Positions 12,855 through 23,455 of a stretch of DNA of 64,000 bases are shown here, piece after piece. Location of the stretch: positions 24,740,501-24,804,500 of the forward strand of contig OY727094.1 in assembly GCA_963402885.1 (NCBI GenBank), given 5' to 3'. The stretch is from Antedon bifida. Its lineage: Eukaryota > Echinodermata > Crinoidea > Comatulida > Antedonidae. Under the pieces are notes generated by a model. That model was given only the letters and a program-made list of their open reading frames with translations, had not been told where the DNA came from and did not search any database. Numbering within the stretch: the first letter of the stretch is position 1; every line of letters begins with the position of its first letter. Made by a program: the position numbers and the translations under genes.

Positions 12855-13031
12855 ACGTGACCCACAAGCGTCCAATCAAATGAATTTATATCATCATGCA
12901 CGAGCGTTATAAAAACCATCAGTATTGTCATAATCAACATCTTTTCAGATGATGCGGCCTATGTTAGAAGTAGGCCTAGACCTACAGTACGGTACTGTAA
13001 ACGTTTCTCGACCAGTGCTATTCAGACACAG
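12855..13031 (+). promoter_or_regulatory. Promoter-like module, copy 2, followed by a possible 5' exon and splice donor
   Basis: CCAAT (12872-12876) lies 36 bases before TATAAAAA (12908-12915). The block GCGTTATAAAAACC and CATAATCAAC downstream resembles the module at 594-650. A splice-donor-like ACACAG|GTAAAT occurs at 13031/13032, about 95 bases after the expected start point. This could be a true promoter with a short untranslated first exon. I recognise no plus-strand gene downstream, so a repeat-borne module is equally likely. Confidence 0.35.
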
Positions 13032-13035
13032 GTAA

Positions 13036-14557
13036 ATTAATATTAAAACTAAAATCGTGACGAGCGACGTCTAAATAATAAAGATCGACGTAATTCGGAT
13101 AAATCGTCTAATAATTAATACGACCATGATTCCAATTAAAGATCTCTAGGCTATAATAATATTTTGCATATCTAAATAAAGCTCAATTTATTAAAACAGC
13201 AGTGATATTGTGTTTCTTAGTTTCGCTTAAGGCATCGCATCACTTATTTGGCCGTTGATCAAAATGTTATTGTCAGTTAGTATTATGATCAGTGTTTTGC
13301 CTTGATTAAAGCAGATCATTAGCTAGGATTTGAATATTCCGTTATATTACCATTATACAAAGTTCCCATGGTTTCATCAAAGATTTACTAAATAGTGACA
13401 TTACTGATTAATATTACGGTATTACAATGTATGTTTTAATCGTGTGTCATTCAGTGAAGACATTATAATCAAAAGGCATACTTTCTGTAGAAATAATGTA
13501 GAAAATAACAATAATTGTTTTGGCGTAACATTGTGAATTTTGAATATTCTAAATATGTATTGCTCTTTTTATGTTAAACCTTTAAATGAATTATTCTCCA
13601 AGGCAATAATTATACACTATTCAATAGTTAATTTTACGTTAAACGAAATAATAATAATATTATTCCAAATCGAAAAGCACCATCTTTTTTAATAATAAAA
13701 CTTTATACCATACAAACAAAATTAATGTTATACTGAATTTTAATTTAACTATAATTACATTGGTTATAGAAAGAGAGTAGTAAAATATAGCATGCTCTCT
13801 AACATGAGTCTTAAAATGATGACTCGTCAATGGTCACGTCCCAGATTGTATTGATCGTAGCGATCGAACTCGTAAGATGTTGTATGATTATCTAGCCAAT
13901 ACTTGGAGTTGATTACACATCCTACACACGGAGTTAGAACTTGCTTGTAGGCAAAATGATTAAAATCAATTTGACAATTTTAATAGCAATGCAAATTCAC
14001 CATCCTACAGGAATGCCAATATTTATAGAGGTAGGGCACTGTGCTATTTACAATTGCATTCGACAGAGTTTAAATGCCGTCCTCCTATCGCAATCATCAT
14101 CTCGCATTGCTATCATCAATAATATAAATTTACTGTCATCATTTGCGAAAAAGCATCGTGAATGGTTAAACATTATAATTAACAGTAATCAACAACTAGT
14201 ACGAACGAAATCTCATTTTAATAGATGCGAAATACGCATAACACATAACTCAACAGACGTGAATAGAAAGAATAATCATCACACTTAATGAAATACTGAT
14301 TGTAGACAGAGCAGCACATTTATAAATCTAGAGCAACTCAGCTTACATTATTGAGTACTAGATCGGATCTTACAGAAATATTCGTGGTTGACTACAGATG
14401 TTTAATAATTCTGTAGTCATACAGCCTGGCCTGATTCTATAAGTAGCCTGGATCTAGCTAGATTAAAATCTCATAAGTCATAAATGTTCATTAATTTGAG
14501 GTCAACTCATGTCCTCATAAAAGTATCTCAAAATTATTTAAATATAGTGTATTAACT
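13036..14557. other. Non-coding spacer
   Basis: The longest frame (13941-14288) opens with TTG and has no domain or hydrophobic signal. It has the look of chance. The right part lies downstream of the minus-strand Ig gene and may include its 3' untranslated region. Confidence 0.4.
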
Positions 14558-14563
14558 TTTATT
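14558..14563 (-). terminator. Possible poly(A) signal of Ig gene 1
   Basis: AATAAA on the minus strand, about 150 bases after the stop codon of the gene at 14715-16118. The position fits. The A+T richness means it could be chance. Confidence 0.4.
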
Positions 14564-14714
14564 TAGATGGTCATTTGCGCGGCGTTAATAATTAATTATT
14601 TTCATAGAAATTACTATATACATTTTAAAATGTTGCATACGAGTTATTCTCAATAAAATATATGCATTTAAATTATATTTAACATTTAGGCCTAACTTTT
14701 GTTTAGTTATACTT

Positions 14715-16118
14715 TTAAATGTACGTTGATCGTCTTCCATATGTTCCGTAACCAGTATATGATCCATAAGCTGAACATGCTGATTTTCTACTTCCAGAAA
14801 TTTCTGCATAAAACGCAGATTCACTTTCGGCTTCTCCGGGTACTTGTACACCTACAGATCGAACCCACGTCATCCCATCGGGAAGGCCTGGTAACGGAGG
14901 CATTATTCTATCCCTAGGCTCAAAATATATATCTGGCTGAGCAATTATTCTACCATCTGGCGTCATTACACGTTTACGTCCAAACATATGTATATAACAA
15001 ATTGGTATTAGAAGAAGGAATAGAAAAAGCACTGAGCACCCTCCAGCCAGAGCAAGGATAAGAGGAACTGTAAAAGCTAGGCCTTCCTCTCCATTTACCT
15101 GCTGATCTGCTGGGTCGTACACTGACCCTGTTGTGTAAGTCTTTAGTTGAGGTGGGTTAATTATTAAAGTTACATAAGCAGACGAAGAACCAACCGTATT
15201 ACTAGACGTACATATCACTTTGGATTCATTTAGATCTTTAGTTGCCGCAAGTATTCTAAGAATCTTATTGTTATTCTCAAATTTTAGTCGGTTAGGATCA
15301 ATGTCTGGTTCAAATTTCCAATCGTAACTTGTAGCATCAGGATTCGCGTCAGATTCACAAAATAGTACAGCTTCTTTTCCTTCATTAATATCTGTTCCAT
15401 CTGGTATTGAAACTCTTGGTTTGTACAAAACATTTATTATTCCAGTAGTACAGTTTACCTGAAAACTATCGTCGATTTCAGTTTTAACTTGACAAGTAAA
15501 TGTAGCCCGGTTATCGTTGAAATTAGGTTTAAAAGTGTAACTATAATATGTCAATTCATGTTCGTTATTGTTTTCTTGAAATGTTTGTAGTACCGTGTTG
15601 CCTCGTTTCCATGTGACAATAGCAGGAGGGTTAGTTTTCTCAACGCCACATATAATAGTTGCCGACAATCCCTCTGGGTATGTATCCTCTACGCTTAAAC
15701 ATATCGGTTTTTTGGGAATTTCATTAACTGTTAAATAAGCTGAATCTGCAAAGTTGATGGTATCACCGTTTACCACTGCACATGCATAATCAGTTGCATC
15801 TGATCGTTTGAGTGTCTTTATAGTTAATCCATACCGACGAGTTGCTTCGTCAAAATCAAATATATATCGCAATGGGTCATCCACAGCTTCTCGAATAACC
15901 TGATTTAGATTAGATATTTTAACCCTTGACCGAAACCACGCCAATTCATCTCCCTCGTTCAAGTCTTCTTGATAGAGGCAAAACATATAGGCACTTCCTC
16001 CTTCTTTGGCCTCCTGTTGTTCCGGGTTTGTTGAAAACGACCCGGAAACAACTACCAACGAAGATACCAGGTATACACCAATAAAAGAGAATAAGTCACA
16101 GTTTGATAGGTAAAACAT
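14715..16118 (-). CDS. Three-Ig-domain single-pass membrane receptor (gene 1)
   Basis: The 467-residue frame starts at an ATG followed by a hydrophobic signal peptide (about 9-25). Ig1 (about 30-132) has Cys47, Trp61 and Tyr-x-Cys113, V-like in length. Ig2 (about 137-230) has Cys157, Trp170 and Cys209, plus an extra pair, Cys140 and Cys223. Ig3 (about 233-320) has Cys254, Trp267 and Cys303. Sequons are at Asn222 and Asn297. A transmembrane helix covers about 350-375. The tail has QPDIYFEPRDR (394-404), RSVGVQVP (420-427), FYAEI (436-440), a Tyr/Gly-rich end and C-terminal TYI, which fits a class I PDZ ligand. The extra Ig2 cysteines resemble the CTX/JAM/CAR group, while three Ig domains resemble nectin/CADM; no orthologue is recognised. 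A cell-surface adhesion or recognition role is inferred. The frame has no intron. The paralogue is at 60061-61401. Confidence 0.93.
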   Translation of the reverse strand: MFYLSNCDLFSFIGVYLVSSLVVVSGSFSTNPEQQEAKEGGSAYMFCLYQEDLNEGDELAWFRSRVKISNLNQVIREAVDDPLRYIFDFDEATRRYGLTIKTLKRSDATDYACAVVNGDTINFADSAYLTVNEIPKKPICLSVEDTYPEGLSATIICGVEKTNPPAIVTWKRGNTVLQTFQENNNEHELTYYSYTFKPNFNDNRATFTCQVKTEIDDSFQVNCTTGIINVLYKPRVSIPDGTDINEGKEAVLFCESDANPDATSYDWKFEPDIDPNRLKFENNNKILRILAATKDLNESKVICTSSNTVGSSSAYVTLIINPPQLKTYTTGSVYDPADQQVNGEEGLAFTVPLILALAGGCSVLFLFLLLIPICYIHMFGRKRVMTPDGRIIAQPDIYFEPRDRIMPPLPGLPDGMTWVRSVGVQVPGEAESESAFYAEISGSRKSACSAYGSYTGYGTYGRRSTYI

Positions 16119-19100
16119 TGTGATTCTTATCTAAACTAAACTGAACATTTTATTACAAAATCACTATCAGCCTATGTCCATATTCAATCAAAGAACTAGA
16201 ATAATGAGTATAAAAGCCAACTGCCATCAAGGTGCCTACTAACTTGTGTAAGCCGGTGAAAGAATAGTTAAGGCTGGTTGAATATATCTAGCACTACAAA
16301 TGTCCTGAAAGTACCGCCACGGCCTTTGCTTCGTTCGGTGGACAAAATCTTCAGTCGACAAAATTTCAACAAAAAATATTTGTTTGTCTGCTCAATCAAC
16401 TGTGGCAAAATAAATTCAACGCTGATTCATCAACTGTTCAGTATTATGATAGCCATTATATTTGATGTATTCTGAAGCCACCTGCAACAAAAGTGTTTGT
16501 TGTTTTAGATTCACACCCTTACGTTTGCCGACACCGTGATGTATAATAATACCGAATTATATGAGCATAAATATTTAGACAAGTTATGCACAATGATGAT
16601 TAGATCTAAATCCGTCACCGAACATACGTTAGTCAGAATTAAATCATTATCCACAGAGATTTATATTCCACAACTTTCAAACGGCAGTGACTTTTTACAC
16701 TCTGCACGCTCTTACGCAGAAAACAACAATGTTGGATTACTTCTGTCGCTCACTGATTTTTGTTCTTAGTGAGAGAGCTCAGTATTAGGCCTATCGATGT
16801 CTGTTCGCTTCATTTCGCAGCTTACTTGCGAATGGCCAATCAAAATCGTTAATATGGATCTCAAACTCAGTGGACTAATTACAATACTTGTCGCGATGCG
16901 GAAAAAAACAACTTCGAGCTCATGTGGACTGTTTTTATAGCGGCACGCTGTTCATTGCACTGAATAGGAAATTAATCCAGTGATTATTTGGTTCTTACCA
17001 ATTGTAATCCGACATGGTTTTCCGTATGATGCTGGATCTGTGTTGGCAAATTGGTTCAGACAGTCTGCATCTTTGAATAAAACATTGATTCAAAACAAAA
17101 GCTATAAAATATTCCTAACGCAATCTCAAGATTGTGATATGAAACATCAGTCATTTACTTATTCATAGTGTTATTTTTTTTAAACAGTTCATTTTATCAT
17201 TCCGGTTATTAATATAACGATTTCAGGTTCTGCTTTTTTTTTAACACCGCAGTGAAAATTATTATTAGCATGTTGACACACGGTGGTTAAATAGGTGAAA
17301 GATATACAACATTCTATTTTGTTTAATTATTTTTGATATCACTTTTGTGTGATTACATTTCTTTTCAATACGCTTGCTCTCTAAAGAAATAAGAATCAGA
17401 CTACAATGATTATAATAATTAGTAGAAAATAATTTAGAAAATGTCATAGATGAGTTTAACTTGAATCCATGGAAACATTTATATGAAAATCGTTATTAAT
17501 TTGAATGTAGAATCAGAGAAGAGTGTAATTTTACTCTTCCCTGGTAGAATAATTATTAAAGATGTCCTACAAAAACATGAAAAAATGAATATTACTAAAT
17601 CAGCCTTTAAATAGGTATTTTTTCAGTTTTAATAAAGTTATTCACTTCTATGAAAAAATAAAGCAAAATAAAAAAAAAATATTTCACTTTCACAAAGACA
17701 AATGAAACGTTTAATTTTAACCAAAAACCATTGTCTGACAGATTAAGTATTTTTTTGCTTTAAATTACATTTTTAGGTAATTCATTTCGTTTTCGATCCA
17801 GTTTTTGGTCAAAATATTATGTGACATTAAAATGGCAAATTAAAACAAAATTGTTTTTATATATCTTTAATCAAAGTAGTATTCTTGTGAAACCGTAAAT
17901 ACTTTCTGTTTCGAGTGTTCTCAAATTATGGCTGAAGCAGATTTGGATTGATTTGATTTTAATGACCAACACATTGTTAAATGGGCGAATAACAACAAAT
18001 TAAAGTATTATGGCCGGCAACAGGTGATGTCAGGAAATAAATGTAAACTATAATCCAATGAAATCAATACACTGCACTTGATTACCCAATACAGAATTAC
18101 ATATTTGATTACGAAATCTTGTAAAGGCAGACGATAACAAAAGGCCGTTTGTTGAAATCTCATGAACTATTGATAATATGACTTCAACAATAAAAGAGCT
18201 ATACATTTTGTGTATGCTGTACTTCTCTAATATTAATAATTGTTTATTGCTGATGCTTGTGTTTTATGTGATAGTAAACACTCACATCATTGTAAATACT
18301 AATACAGGGATCATGGAAAAATAATATTATTCAGTTATTTAAAAATCTATATTGTTTACGTGTGGTTTAAGGTTTGTTCAATGTTTCGTTGAAAGTGTTA
18401 GTCAGTTACTGCAATAATCATGTTATGATCATGAACTTCCTCCATATATTATAATTGTCCAACATAAACGCTTGCTAATTGCAGTTACTTCAACAACAAT
18501 GTAACAATAATTGTCACATTGTCCCTTACCAATCATGCCTTTTTTTATATACTCTAATACTGTATTAGGCACAATTCCACCTATTACCTTTTTGAATAGT
18601 CAATTTTGTATAACAAAAATTAATTGTGGTTGTACCGGTAGATGACAAAGTCGGCCGTTTATGTAAATCTATTAAAATGTAATATTTGATAACTGATACC
18701 CAAATAGAAAAATAATAATTTAAGAACAATTATATTAAATGCGATTAAAATAGTTTAGGTAGATAAAATAAAATAAAAAAGAGTTATTTTTAACTTAATA
18801 TAGTTAAATTCAATCTCTATCAAAGTTCACCAAAACGTTGTTAGCATTGTTATGGATAATCAATACACCCTTTGTTTACGACTTTCAAACTAACACACAA
18901 ATGATCTATTGTTAACTGCAGAATATAGTAAATATATTTACATTGTTCTTTTTCAGTGCGAACTCTCGCCTTTGTATAGAGATATATTTAGTTGATATGC
19001 TTTTTAGAGGATTTTACGATAATGTCATTGTCAATGCTGATGTCACAAATCATTTTAAAGCAAACAAGCTTATAAGTTTAAATGTCAAATGTAACATCAC

Positions 19101-19330
19101 GTATTGAACATATGCATTAGTAAAACAAACGATGCAATTATGATGCTGTCATCGGAATTAGGTAACGAGTTAAATCACATCACAATCGATAGCATGACCC
19201 AATAAATATGATTTTGACACGAGTGTTAACAATTGAATATCACAAATTTGTATGCAATTGGTGACTATAAGGAAGAGTACGTACGATTATCTCACTCACG
19301 TAAAAAACGCAATGTTGGTGAGAAATGCTT
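16119..19330. other. Upstream flank of Ig gene 1 and non-coding spacer
   Basis: No gene is supported. A strong TATA-like word, GTATAAAAG (16208-16216), faces the plus strand, away from the Ig gene. No clear TATA box faces the gene itself. A small hairpin (GAAGAGTGTAATTTTACTCTTC, arms of about 8 bases) lies near 17520. Frames at 16278-16475 and 16536-16769 have no recognisable content. Confidence 0.4.
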
Positions 19331-19464
19331 TCCGTCCTACTCTAAAAGAAAAATGTATGATGCGCCCAAATACGGTAATGATGTGACGTCATCGTGACCG
19401 TATAATGCGCACACCACACTTCTTTTTTGTCAAATAAAGTTTGATAGGGTAGACTGAGCTTAAA
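19331..19464. mobile_element. Decayed MITE, AGCTCTGTCTAC family, copy 4
   Basis: The right end (AAAGTTTGATAGGGTAGACT then GAGCTTAA) matches the family's right end seen at 1930-1974 and 57530-57575. The interior has the expected mirrored GATGCGCCCAAATACGG and CCGTATAATGCGC words around TGACGTCA. The left end is badly diverged, so the start is approximate. Confidence 0.5.
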
Positions 19465-19555
19465 ACGATGACCCTGTTATCATGCTATCTACCTACTAGG
19501 CATGATACTATTACTAACTATCTATATATAAATAAACTTTTCTGGCTGTTTCACT

Positions 19556-19645
19556 TATCGTTTTGATTTAGCTTTTCGCTTTTTTTTTGTATCTCCATTG
19601 AGATCCAGCCACTGATACCCACAGCATTGTCATTTTTTCAGTAAT
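19556..19645 (-). repeat. Dispersed repeat, inverted relative to the copy at 62954-63045
   Basis: On the minus strand this reads CTGAAAAAATGACAATG, GGGTATCAGTGGCTGGATCT, CAATGGAGATACAAAAAAA and GCGAAAAGCTAAATCAAAA. The copy at 62954 has the same words with only one or two differences over about 85 bases. The family is not identified. Confidence 0.75.
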
Positions 19646-21186
19646 TTGCCTTTGGATTTATATATAAATAGTGTGTTATATTGGCTTGACTTTTTTTACT
19701 TTTTTAAAATTATAAATTACATCCTGATTTGTTTTTAGACAATCATAAAAGACATTAACAGTAGGCAATATTTGTCAAGTCAACATCATAACGAAAAGGA
19801 TTATGAGTAATGTAAATATTAATTAGTTTAAATAAACTGTTGTTGCGTTCATCCATATTCATTACTTCTTCATCGTGATTTCCAATTAAAACAAATTTAT
19901 ACAATGAATCTATTGAAATGGTTGTCTTATAAAAGCAATGCTTTATTCTAATACAGTACTGTATAATTTAAATCAAATTGGTATTTTTTTTAATCTAAAA
20001 ATGTTAATATTTAAAAATATTACCATTTTTTCTGTTAATTCGACATTCTATACAATATTGTTCGACAATGTAGACTGTGGAGTTTTAAAGATTTAAACAA
20101 AGTCAGCATGTAATTGGGTTTGAATGGTAATCAATAATTCGACTTCACGAAGCGTGTCAGTCAACTGTCGCGTTGTTTAAAGTTCTGTGATTAGCCAATC
20201 ACGGACCGTTGAATTATTACAATATCGATCAAATGGTAATCAGAAACGCATTCATTTTTGTCTTTATTTCAACTTATTGAAACGTATGGATGGGAAACTA
20301 GCTTGTTGTTTTTCCTCGTGTCATTTCCCTTAATATGAAGTCACAACAATGAAACCATGGGAAATACAACCAGGATTATTTTCAGTTAGCATAGTACGTG
20401 ATATTTAACTTTTGCACAGTGTTCAATAACACGTTGAAATGTTAAACAATAACAATATTACGGGTATAAATTTGTAATACAATTTCAATATTAGCATTGA
20501 ATTCCGTGTTGGTAACTGGCAGACGGAGCAGGTCACACGCATACTTTGATTTGTCGATCGTAAAACACGAAACAATGATTTTTATGAGAAGTGGTTGACT
20601 TTAATTATTATTTTAGTAGCCGACCGTACATTACATCATTGTAGCAAATATTGTTTTTAATTTGTCCTTACATATTTTAAAAATGAAATGCTTTGTGTTA
20701 TTTTGGGTTGTCATAATGGTAATGGTATAAATAAGATAACTAATTTTCTTTTATACAATTTCAACTTTTTAGAATAATAATTATAATATACTTTCTTGTA
20801 TACTTTGTGTTCCTAACATTATCCCTGTATATATTTACTATAATAATGTATAGGCCTAGAGAGAATTCCTGTTAATTTTAACTAGTATTTCGAGTATCTC
20901 CCTTTTTTTTGTCTTGTGTGAGTTCATCTCACGTTTATTTAAATTATCAGTATATTGTATACATATAATTATGTACATTTGTGACAATTAGTGTTTAAAG
21001 TAGTTAAAATAGAGGTATATTTACACAATAAGATACTTGAATTCAGTAATAACCATTTTGTTTTCATTTAAAATTTTAGATACGATGTTAATTAAAATGT
21101 AAAATTGAAAGGTGGCGGTAAAATACATGATTAAAATATTTCTTTTTAAACTATCTTATTTGTGTTTCTATTTGCGTTACATTTAG
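19646..21186. other. Non-coding spacer
   Basis: No supported gene. TGATTAGCCAATCA near 20190 is a short palindrome containing a CCAAT word, seen once. Confidence 0.4.
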
Positions 21187-21225
21187 AGTATCTCCTTGTA
21201 CAATGCATGTGCTTCACAGACAATG
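21187..21225 (+). repeat. Short direct repeat, first copy
   Basis: GAGTATCTCCTTGTACAAT, then ATGTGCTTC and CA.ACA, recur in the same order and orientation at 21869-21905. The (CCGA)-core repeat lies between them. The stretch is too short to assign. Confidence 0.5.
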
Positions 21226-21350
21226 ACATGTTGATTAATTCAATTGTTATTTTATAGTAAGTCAGAGAGGTGGTTTTAACTATATTGATTTGATTTGTCG
21301 ACTACTCTCCATTTGATAGAAACTTAAAAATCTCACTAAATGAATTAAAC

Positions 21351-21466
21351 AAGGCCATATACATGGCTGCAGTCGCGTGCTCAAGTTAGTGTTTACCGAC
21401 CAACCAACCGACGGACCGATCAACCGACCGACTTGAGTGAGCTGAGGGTCGCGTTGCACGCTACTA
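21351..21466 (+). repeat. (CCGA)-core dispersed repeat, copy B
   Basis: It begins AAGGCCATATACATGGCTGC, then AGTCGCGTGCTCAAGTTAGT, TTTACCGACC and a run of ACCGACCGATC-like units, and ends GTCGCGTTGCACGC. The end word GTCGCG is shared with the start, so the unit has short self-similar ends. Orientation is the same as the copy at 6351. Confidence 0.82.
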
Positions 21467-21868
21467 AAACAAAAGTAAAAAGATCAAGAGGAAAACCAAA
21501 ATCTACATGGATTTCAAATTTCAAATTATACAAACAATAGAAGCAAAACACTATTGACGAAGGAAAATAGCATTGAATGGATTGTGTCATGTCGCAAGAT
21601 GAGAGGCGTAACTGATGATTATTATTATTTTTATACAAAGCAGTTTAATATTGAAAACAGTATAACGAACCTAGTCATACAATTGAAAACAAAATACTCT
21701 ACGACTAGTTCTAAATTGTTTGTGCGGTGCCCAACAAACTGCCGCGCGGCACGTATGGTGATTATGATAACGATGATGATGCAAATAATGATAGTTTCTT
21801 GTGTTGCTTTGTGTTAGTCTATTATCAATATAAGCAGCTTTGATTTTATACCATGTTAACTACAATGT

Positions 21869-21905
21869 CGAGTATCTCCTTGTACAATTTATGTGCTTCG
21901 CAAAC
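21869..21905 (+). repeat. Short direct repeat, second copy
   Basis: Second copy of the word order described at 21187-21225, about 680 bases away. Confidence 0.5.
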
Positions 21906-23002
21906 ACTTTAAGTAGCATACACTCACAAACATTGCATTTTAATTGATCGTGTTCTCTTAATTCATTTGATATTCTATTTGAAGTGACACTGGAATGATA
22001 ACACTCCAGTGTAATAGCTTTGGTTTTCTTAGCTCTTCTACTTCAAGCGATAGATAGAACATCAAACAAGAATGTGGTATCGACGGCTGCTGATATAATA
22101 CGTTTTAGTGCGATGTTTATAACTAATAGACATAGTAACAACACATTGAACAGTGGTAAGCTGTACATGACAGTAGCTTACATACTATCAACGAGGTCCT
22201 GGTTCAAATCATGTGTTAAGTCGTTGACTATTACGTTATTATTATTTCATCGATTGAATTGAACATTTTGAGTATTTAATACGGTAATAATAATGTGGAA
22301 TAATGTGCATTATAAAAAAATAATAATACATTCGTGATTGTAGCCTAGTAGGCCTACTCTAGTATATAACTACAGTGGCTCCATAATCAATTTATTTACA
22401 ATTACTATATCGATAACAAAGCAACGTAAGCCTATAGGCCTACATATACCTACATGCATAAAGTTTTTGGGCATACACAAATTTAGATATTAAGGTTACA
22501 ATCGTCATCAGCTCTTTAAAATGATCAGGCATATCGGCATCATAACCAACCGTATCATATCATCCAACCGCCGTTAGTCATATGACGAAACTAAGTAGGC
22601 CTATACCCGTTTAATGATATTAATGTTAATACATGTAATAACAATACTCATACGTGAACAATCTGTTAAACAGGTTTCAATAAAAGCTTTTAAATAAAAC
22701 AGGTGTTATATTATTATATATTATGACTAAGACAAGTCGGAATGGCCATGTATTCAGCAGATTTATACTATGATGCTTCAACATTAACCCATGAATTATA
22801 AGAGAAAGTGGTGGATCATTATTGTTTCATTTATCTTTTTATTTCGGAATATCATGGTGACATAATATTATATCCATAGCAAAAGAGAGAAAAAAAAATC
22901 TTAATCTAACAGCTCATAGAACAAAAACAAAGATATGTAAATATATAATTATATCTTGATGTCTAATTTTTAGAAAATGCTCATGGCAAGGTAATATATA
23001 CT
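21906..23002. other. Non-coding spacer
   Basis: No supported gene. CTGGTTCAAATC near 22200 resembles a tRNA B box, but no cloverleaf or A box could be placed around it. Confidence 0.35.
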
Positions 23003-23455
23003 ACAGTTAATGATAATGTCCACTGTAAGCCCTACTGACGCTTGAGTGTTCTGTCAAACAGCTTTAATTCAAAGTAGGCCTATTTACAGAACATGAACAT
23101 ATACTGATGAGTACAGTTAATGATAATCTTTATGACACTGACACTTTAGTGTTCGGTCAAATAGGTTTAATTCAAAATGTTTACAGAACATGTTTAATGA
23201 ACATACTGGTTTTGATAATATTAATGACACTGATACTTTGGTGTAATTCTGTCAAACATGTTTAATTCAAAGAATTTACAGAGAACGAACATACTATTAA
23301 AATTAGTTAATTATATATATATATATTCATGACACTGAAACTTGTGTGTTCTGTCAAACGACACCCAGAAAATGAATATAGGCCTACTATTATAACAATT
23401 AGTTAATGATAATATGCATTAAACTAAATCAAAGTATTTACAGAAAATACTGAAT
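23003..23455 (+). repeat. Degenerate tandem array, about 4.5 units of roughly 105 bp
   Basis: Units start near 23003, 23113, 23212, 23302 and 23401. Each carries, in order, AGTTAATGATAAT, ATGACACTGA, TTTAGTGTTCTGTCAAACA, GTTTAATTCAAAG, ATTTACAGAA and GAACATACT, with many substitutions and indels. Some units contain inserted TAGGCCTA words. No reading frame is kept across units, so this is a non-coding satellite-like array. Confidence 0.75.

Noticed and set aside
13941..14288. 115-codon plus-strand frame
   Set aside because: It opens at TTG and not ATG, has no domain, signal peptide or composition typical of coding DNA, and lies in A+T-rich spacer.
14585..14917. Frames overlapping the end of Ig gene 1 on both strands
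   Set aside because: They are shadows of the 467-residue Ig reading frame or of its 3' flank.
15000..15100. ITIM in Ig gene 1
   Set aside because: The motif is AFYAEI with Ala at -2, which does not fit the consensus; only gene 2 (SVYHEI) fits. I describe gene 1 as YxxI only.
23003..23455. CRISPR-like array
   Set aside because: Units are about 105 bp, degenerate and contiguous without unique spacers, and the context is an animal genome.
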